Assembly: GCF_000067165.1 (NCBI RefSeq)
Contig: NC_010162.1
Coordinates: forward strand, 12,140,501-12,204,500
DNA length: 64,000 bases
From: Sorangium cellulosum So ce56
Lineage (GTDB): Bacteria > Myxococcota_A > Polyangia > Polyangiales > Polyangiaceae
Direction: 5' to 3'
The position numbers were made by a program, and so were the translations under genes. Below the pieces are notes generated by a model that saw only the letters and a program-made list of their open reading frames with translations, was not told the origin of the DNA and made no database searches. Shown piece after piece: positions 33,343-43,815 of the stretch (its first letter is position 1; the number at the start of each line of letters is the position of its first letter).

Positions 33343-34773
33343 TCACTTGTCGACTGACGCGTAGAACGAGACGCCCCGCCGGTTCTCGTCGAGGCGGAGC
33401 GGGTGCTGCAGCGCCGGCAGCGCGCGCTGGGCGCAGTCGAGGCGCTCGCAGGTCCGGCACGTGACGCCGACGGGCACGGCCGCGCCGATGTTGTCCAGGT
33501 CGATCCCGTCGGCATAGACGAGCTCGCGGGCATAGCGGACGTCGCAGCCCATGCCGATCGACTGCACCGTGTGGGGGACGTGGTAGCCGCCGCGGTCGCT
33601 GCGCACGGTGCGCGCGATGCAGAAGTAGACGGCGCCGTCGGGCATCTGCGAGAGCTGGATCCGGATCATGCCGGGCGTCATCAGGGCGGCGTGGACGTTC
33701 CAGCGGGGGCACGCGCCGCTGAACCGCGCGAACCGTATGCCGGAGCCGCTGAAGCGCTTCGAGATGTTGCCCGCGATGTCGATGCGGACCATGTGCATCG
33801 GCACCCCCTCGGCGCCCGGCCGGCGGAGCGTCGTCAGCCGGTGGCACACCTGCTCGAAGCTCGTGCCGAACCGGTGCGCGAGGAGCTCGATGTCGTAGCG
33901 CTCGGCGCGCGCCGCCTCCAGGAACGGCTGGTACGGCATGAGGATCGCGGCGGCGAAGTAGTTGGCCAGCGCGACGCGGGCGAGCGCGCGGGACTCCGGG
34001 GTCGTGAGGTTCTCGTCGCGCAGGATGCGGTCGATGGCCGTCGATTGCGTCAAGAGGCCGAGCTGGTGCGCGAGCTGGAACCGGCGGCTCCGGGGCGGCA
34101 GCACCTCGGAGATGCTCAGCACGCGCCTGTCGGGGTCGTACCGCCGCATCGCCTGGCGCTCGTCCGCGACCCGGACGATGCGCACCTCGATGCCGCGCGT
34201 CGCGTGGAGGTACCGGACGAGCCCGCGGTAGACGTCGTCCGCGTCGAGCTCCGCCTCGCGCCAGAGCGCCTCGGCGCCTTCCTCGAGCTCCGCGAAATGG
34301 TTCATCCGGCGCTGGATGAGATCGCTGACCTCCTCGGACGGTAGCCGCGAGTTGTCGACCCCGACGAACCCGTCCCCCGCCAGCCGCTCTCCCAGCGTAT
34401 CCAGCGATTCGCGCGTCGTCGCGTAGGTCCGGTAGAGCGTGAGCACCGCGCGCGCGACGTTCGGGGACGCCGCGACGAGCTCGCGCAGATCCGCGTTCGT
34501 CAGCCCGTGGCTCTCGAAGATGGGATCGCCGAACACCTCGTGGAGATCGGCCGTGAGCCGGACGTCCTCTTCCGACGCGAAGTTCTGGAGGTCGAGCTGG
34601 AATATCTGGGCGAGCCGGATGAGCAGCGGCGCAGTCAGCGGACGCCGGTTGTTCTCTATCAAGTTCAGATAGCTCGCCGAGACACCGAGGCGCTCCGCCA
34701 GATCGACCTGCGTCATGTGCTCGCGACGCCGGAGCGCGCGGACCTTGGCTCCGAGAAGAGGTGTATCGGCCAT
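33343..34773 (-). CDS. RamB/ScfR-like XRE-family regulator of acetate/glyoxylate genes
   Basis: 476 residues. The N-terminal XRE helix-turn-helix (GAKVRALRRREHMTQVDLAERLGVSASYLNLIENNRR) is followed by an IrrE/ImmA-like domain and the Cys-containing C-terminal domain of the short-chain fatty-acyl regulator family (RFARFSGACPRWNVHAAL ... PVGVTCRTCERLDCAQRALPAL). The metalloprotease-like helix reads FQLAHQLGLL, lacking the Glu of HExxH, so it is probably a ligand-sensing remnant. The start is ATG 34773, with GGGAGGG just upstream, nine codons inside a longer frame. It is divergent from malate synthase and isocitrate lyase. RamB controls these genes in Corynebacterium, so it most likely regulates the glyoxylate shunt in response to acetyl/acyl-CoA status. 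Confidence 0.88.
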   Translation of the reverse strand: MADTPLLGAKVRALRRREHMTQVDLAERLGVSASYLNLIENNRRPLTAPLLIRLAQIFQLDLQNFASEEDVRLTADLHEVFGDPIFESHGLTNADLRELVAASPNVARAVLTLYRTYATTRESLDTLGERLAGDGFVGVDNSRLPSEEVSDLIQRRMNHFAELEEGAEALWREAELDADDVYRGLVRYLHATRGIEVRIVRVADERQAMRRYDPDRRVLSISEVLPPRSRRFQLAHQLGLLTQSTAIDRILRDENLTTPESRALARVALANYFAAAILMPYQPFLEAARAERYDIELLAHRFGTSFEQVCHRLTTLRRPGAEGVPMHMVRIDIAGNISKRFSGSGIRFARFSGACPRWNVHAALMTPGMIRIQLSQMPDGAVYFCIARTVRSDRGGYHVPHTVQSIGMGCDVRYARELVYADGIDLDNIGAAVPVGVTCRTCERLDCAQRALPALQHPLRLDENRRGVSFYASVDK

Positions 34774-34837
34774 GGGACCCTCCCGACGTGACCAGGACAA
34801 CCTGGATGAAATGTAGGCGCAGCTCGCCTGGTGGAAA

Positions 34838-34870
34838 TTTACAATAGTTTACACGTTAACACGCTGTAAA
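34838..34870. promoter_or_regulatory. Candidate operator in regulator-aceB intergenic region
   Basis: An AT-rich island in GC-rich DNA contains TTTACA at 34838-34843 and 34848-34853 and the inverted TGTAAA at 34865-34870, with the palindrome GTTAAC at 34855-34860. It is 65-97 bp from the regulator start and ~115 bp from aceB, so it could control both directions. The proteins likely to bind it are the RamB-like regulator or RNA polymerase. Confidence 0.45.
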
Positions 34871-34982
34871 GCCCTTTCGTCTACATCGTTATCCGCCTGC
34901 ATTTCAGAGCGAAGTTGACGCTGAAACCTCGTCGACAAACATAGGTTGCTTGTAACGACGCGCAGCGTTGCAGGAGATGTGG

Positions 34983-36605
34983 ATGAGCCAGAATCATGAG
35001 ACCGCAAGCGTCCGCTTGCTCGCTCCTCGGGTCGGGGGCGACGAGTCCGTCCTCACGCCAGAGGCCCTTCGTTTCCTCTCCGGTCTTGGGCGCAAGTTCG
35101 CTGACCGGGTGCCCGCCCTGCTCGCCCGGCGGCGCGCCGTGCAAGAGCGGCTGGACGCGGGCGAGCGGTTCGATTTTCTCCCCGAGACGCGGGATGTGCG
35201 CGAGGGCGACTGGACGGTGGCGCCGCTGCCCGAGGACCTCCTCGACCGGCGCGTGGAGATCACGGGTCCGGTCGATCCCAAGATGATCATCAACGCGCTG
35301 AACTCGGGCGCGAGCGTGTTCATGGCCGACTTCGAGGACGCCACGTCGCCCACGTGGAAGAACCTCATCGAGGGGCAAGCGGCGCTGAGGCTCGCGGCGC
35401 GGCGCGAGCTCCGGTACGACGACCCGGCGACCGGCAAGCGTTACGCCCTCGGAGACAGGCTGGCGACGCTGCTCGTGCGCCCGCGCGGCTGGCACCTCCC
35501 CGAGAGGCACGTCGAGCTCGACGGCAAGCCGCTGCCAGGCGGGCTCTTCGATTTCGGACTCTATTTCTTCCACAACGCGCGTGAGCTCGTCCGCCGCGGT
35601 ACCGGGCCTTACTTCTATCTGCCGAAGATGGAGAGTCACCTGGAGGCGCGCCTCTGGAACGACGTCTTCGTGTTCGCGCAGGAGGCGCTCGGCCTCCCCA
35701 TCGGCACGATCAAGGCCACGGTCCTCATCGAGACGCTGCCCGCGGCGTTCGAGATGGACGAGATCCTCCACGAGCTCCGGCAGCACTCGGCCGGCCTCAA
35801 CTGCGGTCGCTGGGACTACATCTTCAGCTTCATCAAGAAGCTCCGGAACGACCCCGCCTGCGTGATGCCGGACCGCTCGCAGGTGACGATGGAGCAGCAT
35901 TTCCTGCGCTCGTACACGCAGCTGCTCGTGAAGACGTGCCACCGCCGCGGCGTCCACGCGATGGGCGGCATGGCGGCGCAGATCCCGATCAAGAGCGACC
36001 CGGAGGCGAACCGCGCGGCGCTCGACAAGGTGCGCGCCGACAAGCTGCGCGAGGTGAAGGACGGACACGACGGCACCTGGGTCGCGCACCCGGGGCTCGT
36101 GCCGCTCGCGCGCGAGGTGTTCGACGCGCACATGCCCGCTGCGAACCAGATCGAGCGCAAGCGCGAGGACGTCCGCGTCTCGGCGGCCGACCTGCTGCGC
36201 GTCCCGGAGGGCGCGCGCACCGAGGCCGGCCTGCGCCACAACATCCGGGTCGGCGTCCAGTACCTCGAGGCGTGGATCAGCGGGCTCGGCTGCGTCCCGC
36301 TCTACAACCTGATGGAGGACGCGGCCACCGCGGAGATCTCCCGCACCCAGGTCTGGCAATGGATCCGCCACGGGGCGACGCTCGACGACGGCCAGCCGCT
36401 CACCGTGGAGCGCTTCCGCGCGGCGGTGGACGGCGAGATGGCCGCCCTCCGCGGCGCGCTCGGCCCGGCGCGCTTCGACGGCGGCCGCTTCGCCGAGGCG
36501 CGCGCGCTGTTCGAGCGGCTGTCGATCGGAGAGACCTTCGAGGAGTTCCTCACGCTGCCTGCTTACGAGCTCTTGATCTCCAGCGCCGGAGAGCGGCGCT
36601 CGTGA
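34983..36605 (+). CDS. aceB: Malate synthase A
   Basis: Condenses glyoxylate with acetyl-CoA to malate, the second step of the glyoxylate shunt (cytosol). 540 residues, the usual length of the A isoform. The family signature RQHSAGLNCGRWDYIFS is present, as are the active-site segment VFMADFEDATSPTWKN, the C-terminal LEAWISGLGCVPLYNLMEDAATAEISR and the QVWQWIRHGA helix. ATG 34983 is chosen because AGGAG (34972-34976) lies six bases upstream; the longer frame from 34968 would overlap that site. Isocitrate lyase follows after 75 bp, so the two form an aceB-aceA operon. The RamB-like regulator is divergent across a 209-bp region with a candidate operator. Confidence 0.97.
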   Translation: MSQNHETASVRLLAPRVGGDESVLTPEALRFLSGLGRKFADRVPALLARRRAVQERLDAGERFDFLPETRDVREGDWTVAPLPEDLLDRRVEITGPVDPKMIINALNSGASVFMADFEDATSPTWKNLIEGQAALRLAARRELRYDDPATGKRYALGDRLATLLVRPRGWHLPERHVELDGKPLPGGLFDFGLYFFHNARELVRRGTGPYFYLPKMESHLEARLWNDVFVFAQEALGLPIGTIKATVLIETLPAAFEMDEILHELRQHSAGLNCGRWDYIFSFIKKLRNDPACVMPDRSQVTMEQHFLRSYTQLLVKTCHRRGVHAMGGMAAQIPIKSDPEANRAALDKVRADKLREVKDGHDGTWVAHPGLVPLAREVFDAHMPAANQIERKREDVRVSAADLLRVPEGARTEAGLRHNIRVGVQYLEAWISGLGCVPLYNLMEDAATAEISRTQVWQWIRHGATLDDGQPLTVERFRAAVDGEMAALRGALGPARFDGGRFAEARALFERLSIGETFEEFLTLPAYELLISSAGERRS

Positions 36606-36680
36606 CGCCCGGCGCGCTTCGTTTGACGTCGACACAGCGGCCGCTGCCGCCCCCAACCCCAACGCATTAGGAGCCCAGTC

Positions 36681-37979
<1,299 letters not shown>

Positions 37980-37986
37980 GCGCCCG

Positions 37987-38020
37987 CGCGGGCGTGCGCC
38001 GTCCGTCGCGCACGCCCGCG
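37987..38020 (+). terminator. GC hairpin downstream of aceA
   Basis: CGCGGGCGTGCGC and GCGCACGCCCGCG form a perfect 13-bp stem with an 8-base loop, starting 7 bp after the aceA stop. No T-tract follows. It is a likely terminator or 3'-end stabiliser of the aceBA transcript. Confidence 0.55.
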
Positions 38021-38049
38021 CCTGCCCGCCGCGGCGCCTCGGCGACGCC

Positions 38050-38800
38050 GGGTTCGTCACCTGTCGCGACGTGGTGAGAGACGAGGCCACAGGAGAGGTC
38101 GTCGAGCTCCACCGCACGTACGATCGCCCCACGAAGAGCGGTGACGCGCCCGACGGCCGCAAGCCGGAGGGAACGTTGCTCTGGGTCTCGGCCGCCCATG
38201 CGCTCGCCGCCGAGGTCCGGCTCCACGACCGGCTCTTCGCGGTCGACCGGCCCGACGCGGTCGAAGGGGGGACGGATTTCTGGAGAACTTGAATCCTGGT
38301 TGGCTGGTTGCCCTGAGCGGGTGTCAGGTGGAACCGAGCCTGTCCATGACCTCCCCCGGCGCTTCGAGGAGACGGCCGCCGTGCACGACGACCCCCGGGG
38401 CGCCGCCAACTGGGTCATCCACGCGCTCGCCCGCGGGCTGAAGGACAGGAGGACAGGCGACCTCCCCGTCTCGGGCGCGCAGCTCGGTGAGCTCCCGGCG
38501 CGGATCGATGACGGGACGGTTTCCGGGAAGATTGGAAAAGATGTCCTCGCTGAGATAATGCAGCAGGGCGGTAGTCCGAAGGCGATTCGTCGCGCAGAGA
38601 GGGCTCCGGCAGGTCGCCGGCGAAGGCGCCCTGGAGCGCGTCGTCGACCCGATCATCGCCGGCCATCCAGGCGAGGTTTCCCGCTTCCGCGCGGGGAATT
38701 CGGGGCTGATCGGGCGCTTCGTCGGTCAGGTCATGAAGGCTCCGGCGGCAAGGCGAACCCCGACCTGGTCACTCCGCTGCTGGCCAGGAAGCTGGCGTAA
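38050..38800 (+). pseudogene. Decayed 3' part of a glutaminyl-tRNA synthetase-YqeY fusion gene
   Basis: Read in shifting frames, this segment reconstructs the C-terminal part of the GlnRS/YqeY fusion found in some bacteria. Frame 1 (38050-38292) gives GlnRS anticodon-domain text: VVELHRTYD, SGDAPDGRK, TLLWVSAAHALAAEVRLHDRLF, and then stops at DFWRT. Frame 3 (from 38283) continues as ENLNPGWLVALSGCQVEPSL. Frame 2 (about 38370-38590) gives a GatB/YqeY-type domain: GAANWVIHALARGL, PVSGAQLGEL, DDGTVSGKIGKDVLAEIM. A further frameshift leads into GLRQVAGEGALERVVDPIIAG and GLIGRFVGQVMK, and another back into GGKANPDLVTPLLARKL before the TAA at 38800. The catalytic domain and the end of the GlnRS barrel are missing. 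At least four lesions make it non-functional. The 73-residue frame at 38071 is therefore not a gene. Confidence 0.85.
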
Positions 38801-38991
38801 ATCTCCCACCCACGCGCTGTTTCGCTTCCCCCCCGACGCGGGGTGCGCCCGAGTGCTGCGCTCTGCGTTATCCCACTCCCGGCACCTGACTACGTAACGC
38901 CTGTCGTGGTGGTGTGGAGAAAGATGTCCAGCAAAATGTCCATAAATTAATTGAGCTTGATAGCTGGAGTGGTGTAGATCTGATTGGTACT

Positions 38992-39828
38992 ATGGAATCT
39001 GCACGCCAGTTCGCTCTCCTCGCTTGCGTGGCTGTGTCGTTCTCGCAGGCCGCTTGCGTCGCGTCTGCCGAGCTCGAAGGGGACGATGAGGCGGTGGAGG
39101 AGGTCCAGCAGGCGGCCATAACGGTCAACGCGCTGACCGTCAATGCGCTGACCGTCAACGCGCTGACCGTCAATGCGCTGACTGTCAACGCGCTGACCGT
39201 CAACGCGCTGACCGTCAATTCGTTGATGGGGAATTCGCGGTTGAAAGACGCGCTCCGCACCCCCGAGTCGAGGGAGCTCCTCAGCTTCATCGTGGGCTGC
39301 GCGCTCCCCGAGGAGGCCCGCCTCGACGTCAAGATCGATGGGGTGCCCTACAGCTTCGCCGGGGATCTCGGCCTCGCGCCCGAGTGGGGCTCGAAGCGCG
39401 GCTCGTGTGATGAAGACTGCCAGGAGTGGGTCTCCGCGTGCCTGCTCGCGCGCGTCAACTACCGGGGCGAACACGTCATGATCTCGCTCCGCGGACAGCA
39501 CGAAGCGCTCTCGTCCACGAAGCGGGAGCGGGCGAGGTACGACGAGGCGGAGGCGACCTACTTCGGCAACGTCTTCCAGAAGCCGCAGCGCCTCTTCGCC
39601 TGCCTCGCGCCGGGCAAGAAGCAGATCCCGCGCGTCTGCGGGCCCTCGATCAAGAACTGCCCGATCGATGTCGTGGGCAAATGTGAGGACTTGTGCGATG
39701 GTCCGCGGTCGGACGGCAGCTTCTTGAACTGCCACGATCGTGAGCCGCTCGACCTTCCGTGCGGCCCCCCCGTCTTTCCGCGCGGCACCGATCGCTACAA
39801 GGCTTCGGTGTCCGTCTTCCTCGAGTAG
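38992..39828 (+). CDS. Exported TVNAL-repeat Cys-rich lipoprotein (module 1)
   Basis: 278 residues. ATG 38992 gives an immediate signal sequence with lipobox SQAAC (Cys22); the longer frame from 38914 would bury it. Residues 44-78 are seven copies of the pentapeptide TVNAL. The rest is a Cys-containing domain: LLSFIVGCALP, a Tyr/Phe-rich strand region (YSFAGDLGLAPEWG), CQEWVSACLLARVN, VMISLRGQHEAL, YFGNVFQKPQRLFACL, and a C-terminal Cys cluster with VGKCEDLCDG. These blocks recur in the same order in the exported protein at 48098-48949. The stop is only 11 bp before a large Ser/Thr kinase-ATPase gene. Its role is unknown; a surface ligand or input component for the kinase is inferred from the conserved pairing. 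Confidence 0.82.
   Translation: MESARQFALLACVAVSFSQAACVASAELEGDDEAVEEVQQAAITVNALTVNALTVNALTVNALTVNALTVNALTVNSLMGNSRLKDALRTPESRELLSFIVGCALPEEARLDVKIDGVPYSFAGDLGLAPEWGSKRGSCDEDCQEWVSACLLARVNYRGEHVMISLRGQHEALSSTKRERARYDEAEATYFGNVFQKPQRLFACLAPGKKQIPRVCGPSIKNCPIDVVGKCEDLCDGPRSDGSFLNCHDREPLDLPCGPPVFPRGTDRYKASVSVFLE
39121..39225 (+). repeat. Seven 15-bp coding repeats (TVNAL)
   Basis: Seven head-to-tail 15-bp units, ACCGTCAACGCGCTG with synonymous C/T changes and a diverged last copy (TVNSL). They are in frame and encode residues 44-78 of the exported protein. Confidence 0.95.
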
Positions 39829-39839
39829 CATCGGGCGGC

Positions 39840-42800
39840 GTGGATTCCGGCGCCGTCCTCGCGAACCGCTTCGTCGTTGGGCAGCAGGTTGCGGCCGGGG
39901 GGATGGGGACGGTCTATAGCGCGCACGACCGCCTCGACGACCGCCCGGTCGCCCTCAAGGTCCTGCACAGCCGCGAGGCCTTCGACGTCGAGCGGTTCGA
40001 GCGCGAGGCGCAGATCCTCGCCGAGCTGAGCCACCCGGGGATCGTGCGGTACGTGGCGCACGGGCGGACCGGCGCCGGGGACCACTACCTCGCCATGGAG
40101 TGGCTGGAGGGCGAGGACCTGGCGGCGTGCCTCGCGCGCCGGCAGCTCGCGCTCGCCGAGAGCCTGGCGGTGCTGCGCAGGACCGCGGACGCGCTCGCCT
40201 TCGCGCACTCGCGCGGGATCATCCACCGCGACGTCAAGCCGAGCAACATCTTCCTCGTCGCCGGCGATGTCGGCCAGCTCAGGCTCGTCGACTTCGGGAT
40301 CGCGCGCCCGGACGGGGAGTCTCGGCGGCTCACCTACACGGGCGGGATCCTCGGGACCCCGGGGTACATCGCGCCCGAGCAGATCGAGGGCGGGGGCGCG
40401 CTCGACGCGCGGGCGGACGTGTTCTCGCTCGCGTGCGTCTTCTACGAGTGCGTCGCGGGCCGCCCGGCCTTCGAGGGGGCGCACGTCATGGCGGCGCTCG
40501 CCAAGCTCCTGTTCCAGACGACCCCCCGGCTGCGCGAGGTCCGCGCGGACGTGCCGGAGCCGCTGGAGCAGCTCATGGACCGGATGATGGCGAAGAACCC
40601 CGAGGACCGGCCGCGCGACTGCGGCGACGTCGGGGTACAGCTCGCGCAGATCGCGGAGGTGCTCGACACCTGGGCGACGCCGCGACCCGCCACGCTGGCC
40701 TCCCCGCGCGACGCGACCATGCGCTCGGCGCGGCCCGACGGCTTCCTCACGCGCAGCGAGCAGCGGCTCGTGTCCCTCGTGCTCGCCGGCGAGCCGGACG
40801 ACGTGCAGATGAGCGTCGCGGCGGCCGGCGGCGTGCCCAGCGCCTCGGACGTCTCGAGCGTGCTGCAGGAGCTCTCGAGCGAGGGCCCGGGCTCCGCGGT
40901 GCCGCGCTCGGAGGTGCGGGCCGCGGTGGAGCCCTACGGCGCCCACATCACGGAGATCTCGCGAGGTTCGCTCATCGCGATCCTCGCCGGCGCCGGGAGC
41001 GCCGTGGACCGGGCCGAGCGGGCGGCGCGGTGCGCGCTCGCGCTGCGCGCGCGGTTCCCCGGCATCCCGCTCGCCGTCGCCACGGGGCGCGGGGTGTCGT
41101 CGGCGAAGCTCATCGAGGGCGACGTCATCGACCGGGGGGTGCGCGCCCTGCGGGCCGCGCACGCCGGGGCGGTCCGGCTCGACGACGTGACGGCCAGCGT
41201 GGTCGGCGGCCGGCTCAAGGTGGAGACCGACGAGAACGGGCCGTTCCTCGCGACCGAGACGGCGGCCGACGAGAGCGTCCCCGTGCTCCTCGGCAAGCCG
41301 AGCGTCTGGGTCGGCCGCATCCGCGAGCTGTCCATGCTGGAGGGCGTGTTCTCCGGGTGCGTGAGCGAGTCGCTGGCGAGCGCGGTGCTCGTCATCGGCG
41401 CGGCGGGGTCCGGGAAGTCGCGGCTCCGCCTGGAGTTCCTCACCCGGGTGCGGCGCCAGTTCGGGTCGGTGGAGATCCTCTCCGGGCGGGCCGAGTCGAT
41501 GGCCGCGGGGTCCCCGTTCGGCCTCATCGCCGACGCGATCCACAAGGCGGCGGGGATGCGCGAGGGCGAGCCGGTGGAGGCCCGGCGGCGCAAGCTGACG
41601 CGCCGGCTAGGGCGCCACCTGAGCGGCGAGTCGCTGAGCCGGATCGCGGCCTTCCTGGGCGAGCTCTCGCGGACGCCGTTCCCCGACGGCGAGACGAGCG
41701 GGCTGCGCGCGGCGCGCGACAACGCGATGCTCATGGCCGACGCGACGCGCGCGGCGTGGGAGGACTGGCTCGCCGCCGAGTGCGCGGCGCAGCCGGTGCT
41801 GCTCGTGCTCGAGGACCTGCACTTCGGCGATCCGGCGACCGTGCGCCTCATCGATCAGACGCTCCGGAACCTCCGGGACCTGCCGCTCATGCTGCTCGCG
41901 CTGGCCCGGCCCGAGGTGAGCAAGCAGTTCCCCGGGCTGTGGACCGACCGGGAGGTGCAGACGATCAAGCTCGGGCCGCTGCCCGCCAAGGCGAGCGAGC
42001 GCATGGTGCGGAGCGCGCTCGGCGAGGACACGCCCGCGGAGACGGTGGCCCGGGTCGTGGAGCGGGCCGACGGCAACCCGTTCTACCTGGAGGAGCTCAT
42101 CCGCGCGGTCGCGACGGGCAAGGGGGACGTGCTGCCCGACTCGGTGCTCGGCACGGTCGAGGCGCGGCTCGACGCCGAGGGGCACGAGGCGAAGCGCGTG
42201 CTGCGGGCCGCGAGCATCTTCGGCGACCGCTTCTCGAAGCTCGCGGTCGCGGCGCTGCTCGGCGGCGCGACGCGCGTGAAGGAGACCGAGACGTGGCTCG
42301 ACGCGCTCGCGGCGCGGGAGCTCATCGCCCCGGTCTCGACGCCGGGGTGGCTCATCCCGACGGACTACGTGTTCCGCCACGCGATCGTGCGCGAGGCGGC
42401 GTACGCGATGCTCACGGAGCCGGACCGCGCCCTCGGCCACAAGCTGGCCGGCGAGTGGCTCGAGCGCAGCGGGCACACCGACGCGATGGCGCTCGCGGAG
42501 CACTTCCGCCGCGGCGGCGAGCCGGCGCGCGCGGTGCGGTGGTTCCGGAGGGCCGCGGAGCAGGCGCTCGAGGCGAACGATCTGGCGAGCGCGCTCGCGC
42601 GCGCCGAGATGGGCGTCCAGTGCGGGGCGGCCGACGAGGAGCTCGGGCGGCTGCGGCTCGTGGAGGCCGAGATCGCCCTGTGGCAACAGGAGACGGCGCT
42701 CGCCGTGCAGCGCGGCACCGAGGCGGCGAGCCTCGTGCGGACCGGGAGCTCGCCGTGGTTCCGCGCCATCGGGCAGGTGATCATCGCGGAGGGGAAGCTC

Positions 42801-43787
42801 GGCCACTTCGATCGCGTCGAGGCCTGGGCCACGCGGGCGGCCGAGGCGGCCGGCGCGATCAGCGCGCGGATCATATGCCTGTGCGAGGCCGCGATGTACC
42901 TGATCTTCGGCGGTCGCTACACGGCGGCCGACGCGCTGATCCAGATGCTCGAGGCGGCCGCGAGCGAGCCCGCCGGCCTCGAGCCGCAGGCGGCGGGGCA
43001 ATACCAGCAAGCGCGCGCGATCCGGGCGCACACGAGGGGCGACATCGGGGCCGCGCTGAGCGGGTTCACGGCGGCGAGCGCGGCGTTCGAGCAGGCCGGC
43101 GACCGCCGGAACGCCTGCGCGGCGCGCTCGAACCTGGGCTTCTTGTACGGCGAGCTCGGCGACTTCGAGGTGGCCGAGTCCGAGCTCCGGACGGCGGTGG
43201 CCGGGGCGCAGCGCATGGGCCTCGACGACCTGGAGACGGCCGCGCTCCAGAACCTCGGCTACGTCATCGCCCACCTGGGGCAGCTCGAGGAGGCGAAGCT
43301 CCTCGAGCAGCGCGCCGCCGCGGCGTTCCAGCAGCAGGGCGACCGGCGCATGGAGGGCGTGACGCTGACGTACATGGCGAAGATCATGCTCCTGTCGGGC
43401 GATCCCGTGGCTGCCGAGCGCGAGGCGCGCGCCGCGGTCGAAGCGCTGGTGGTGGCGCCTCCGCTCCGCGCCGCCGCCGTGGCGGTGCTCTCGCGCGCGC
43501 TGCTCGCGCAGGGCCGCCCGGAAGAGGCGCTGCCGGCCGCGCGCGAGGCGTTCGTGCAGCTCGAGGAGGCGGGCTCGCTCGAGGAGGGCGAGTCGCTCGT
43601 GCGGCTCGCCTACGCCGAGGCGCTCGCGGCGGCGGGCGCCGCGAGCGAGGCGGCGGAGGCGCTCGCCGTCGCGCGCCAGCACCTGCTCGACCGCGCGGCG
43701 AAGATCAGCGACGCGTCCTTCCGGGCGCGGTTCTTGACGTGCGTGCCCGACAACGCGAAGACCCTCGCGCTCGCCGCCGCCGAGTGA
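39840..43787 (+). CDS. Ser/Thr kinase fused to cyclase-like domain, P-loop ATPase and TPR (module 1)
   Basis: 1315 residues. Kinase domain (~10-275): Gly loop AAGGMGTVY, Lys40 in VALK, catalytic IIHRDVKPSN (Asp131), DFG (Asp151), GTPGYIAPEQ. A degenerate class III cyclase-like domain (~320-480) keeps VAVATGRGVSSA and EGDVIDRGVRALRA but lacks the metal-binding Asp/GFT motif, so catalysis is unlikely. An AAA/STAND-type ATPase follows, with Walker A GAAGSGKSR (520-527) and Walker B LLVLEDLHFGD (Glu658/Asp659). The C-terminal ~500 residues are TPR repeats. The start is the GTG at 39840, just before the Gly-loop strand and 11 bp after the exported-protein stop. It is predicted to sense, oligomerise and phosphorylate. 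It converges with its paralogue at 43816. Confidence 0.92.
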   Translation: MDSGAVLANRFVVGQQVAAGGMGTVYSAHDRLDDRPVALKVLHSREAFDVERFEREAQILAELSHPGIVRYVAHGRTGAGDHYLAMEWLEGEDLAACLARRQLALAESLAVLRRTADALAFAHSRGIIHRDVKPSNIFLVAGDVGQLRLVDFGIARPDGESRRLTYTGGILGTPGYIAPEQIEGGGALDARADVFSLACVFYECVAGRPAFEGAHVMAALAKLLFQTTPRLREVRADVPEPLEQLMDRMMAKNPEDRPRDCGDVGVQLAQIAEVLDTWATPRPATLASPRDATMRSARPDGFLTRSEQRLVSLVLAGEPDDVQMSVAAAGGVPSASDVSSVLQELSSEGPGSAVPRSEVRAAVEPYGAHITEISRGSLIAILAGAGSAVDRAERAARCALALRARFPGIPLAVATGRGVSSAKLIEGDVIDRGVRALRAAHAGAVRLDDVTASVVGGRLKVETDENGPFLATETAADESVPVLLGKPSVWVGRIRELSMLEGVFSGCVSESLASAVLVIGAAGSGKSRLRLEFLTRVRRQFGSVEILSGRAESMAAGSPFGLIADAIHKAAGMREGEPVEARRRKLTRRLGRHLSGESLSRIAAFLGELSRTPFPDGETSGLRAARDNAMLMADATRAAWEDWLAAECAAQPVLLVLEDLHFGDPATVRLIDQTLRNLRDLPLMLLALARPEVSKQFPGLWTDREVQTIKLGPLPAKASERMVRSALGEDTPAETVARVVERADGNPFYLEELIRAVATGKGDVLPDSVLGTVEARLDAEGHEAKRVLRAASIFGDRFSKLAVAALLGGATRVKETETWLDALAARELIAPVSTPGWLIPTDYVFRHAIVREAAYAMLTEPDRALGHKLAGEWLERSGHTDAMALAEHFRRGGEPARAVRWFRRAAEQALEANDLASALARAEMGVQCGAADEELGRLRLVEAEIALWQQETALAVQRGTEAASLVRTGSSPWFRAIGQVIIAEGKLGHFDRVEAWATRAAEAAGAISARIICLCEAAMYLIFGGRYTAADALIQMLEAAASEPAGLEPQAAGQYQQARAIRAHTRGDIGAALSGFTAASAAFEQAGDRRNACAARSNLGFLYGELGDFEVAESELRTAVAGAQRMGLDDLETAALQNLGYVIAHLGQLEEAKLLEQRAAAAFQQQGDRRMEGVTLTYMAKIMLLSGDPVAAEREARAAVEALVVAPPLRAAAVAVLSRALLAQGRPEEALPAAREAFVQLEEAGSLEEGESLVRLAYAEALAAAGAASEAAEALAVARQHLLDRAAKISDASFRARFLTCVPDNAKTLALAAAE

Positions 43788-43815
43788 CATTTCACGGGGC
43801 GGCGGCGCGGCTCGC

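Noticed and set aside
38071..38292. Stand-alone 73-residue gene
   Set aside because: It is a fragment of the GlnRS anticodon-binding domain that continues in other frames; part of a pseudogene.
39121..39225. Possible CRISPR or iteron array
   Set aside because: 15-bp units without spacers, in frame, encoding TVNAL pentapeptides in an exported protein.
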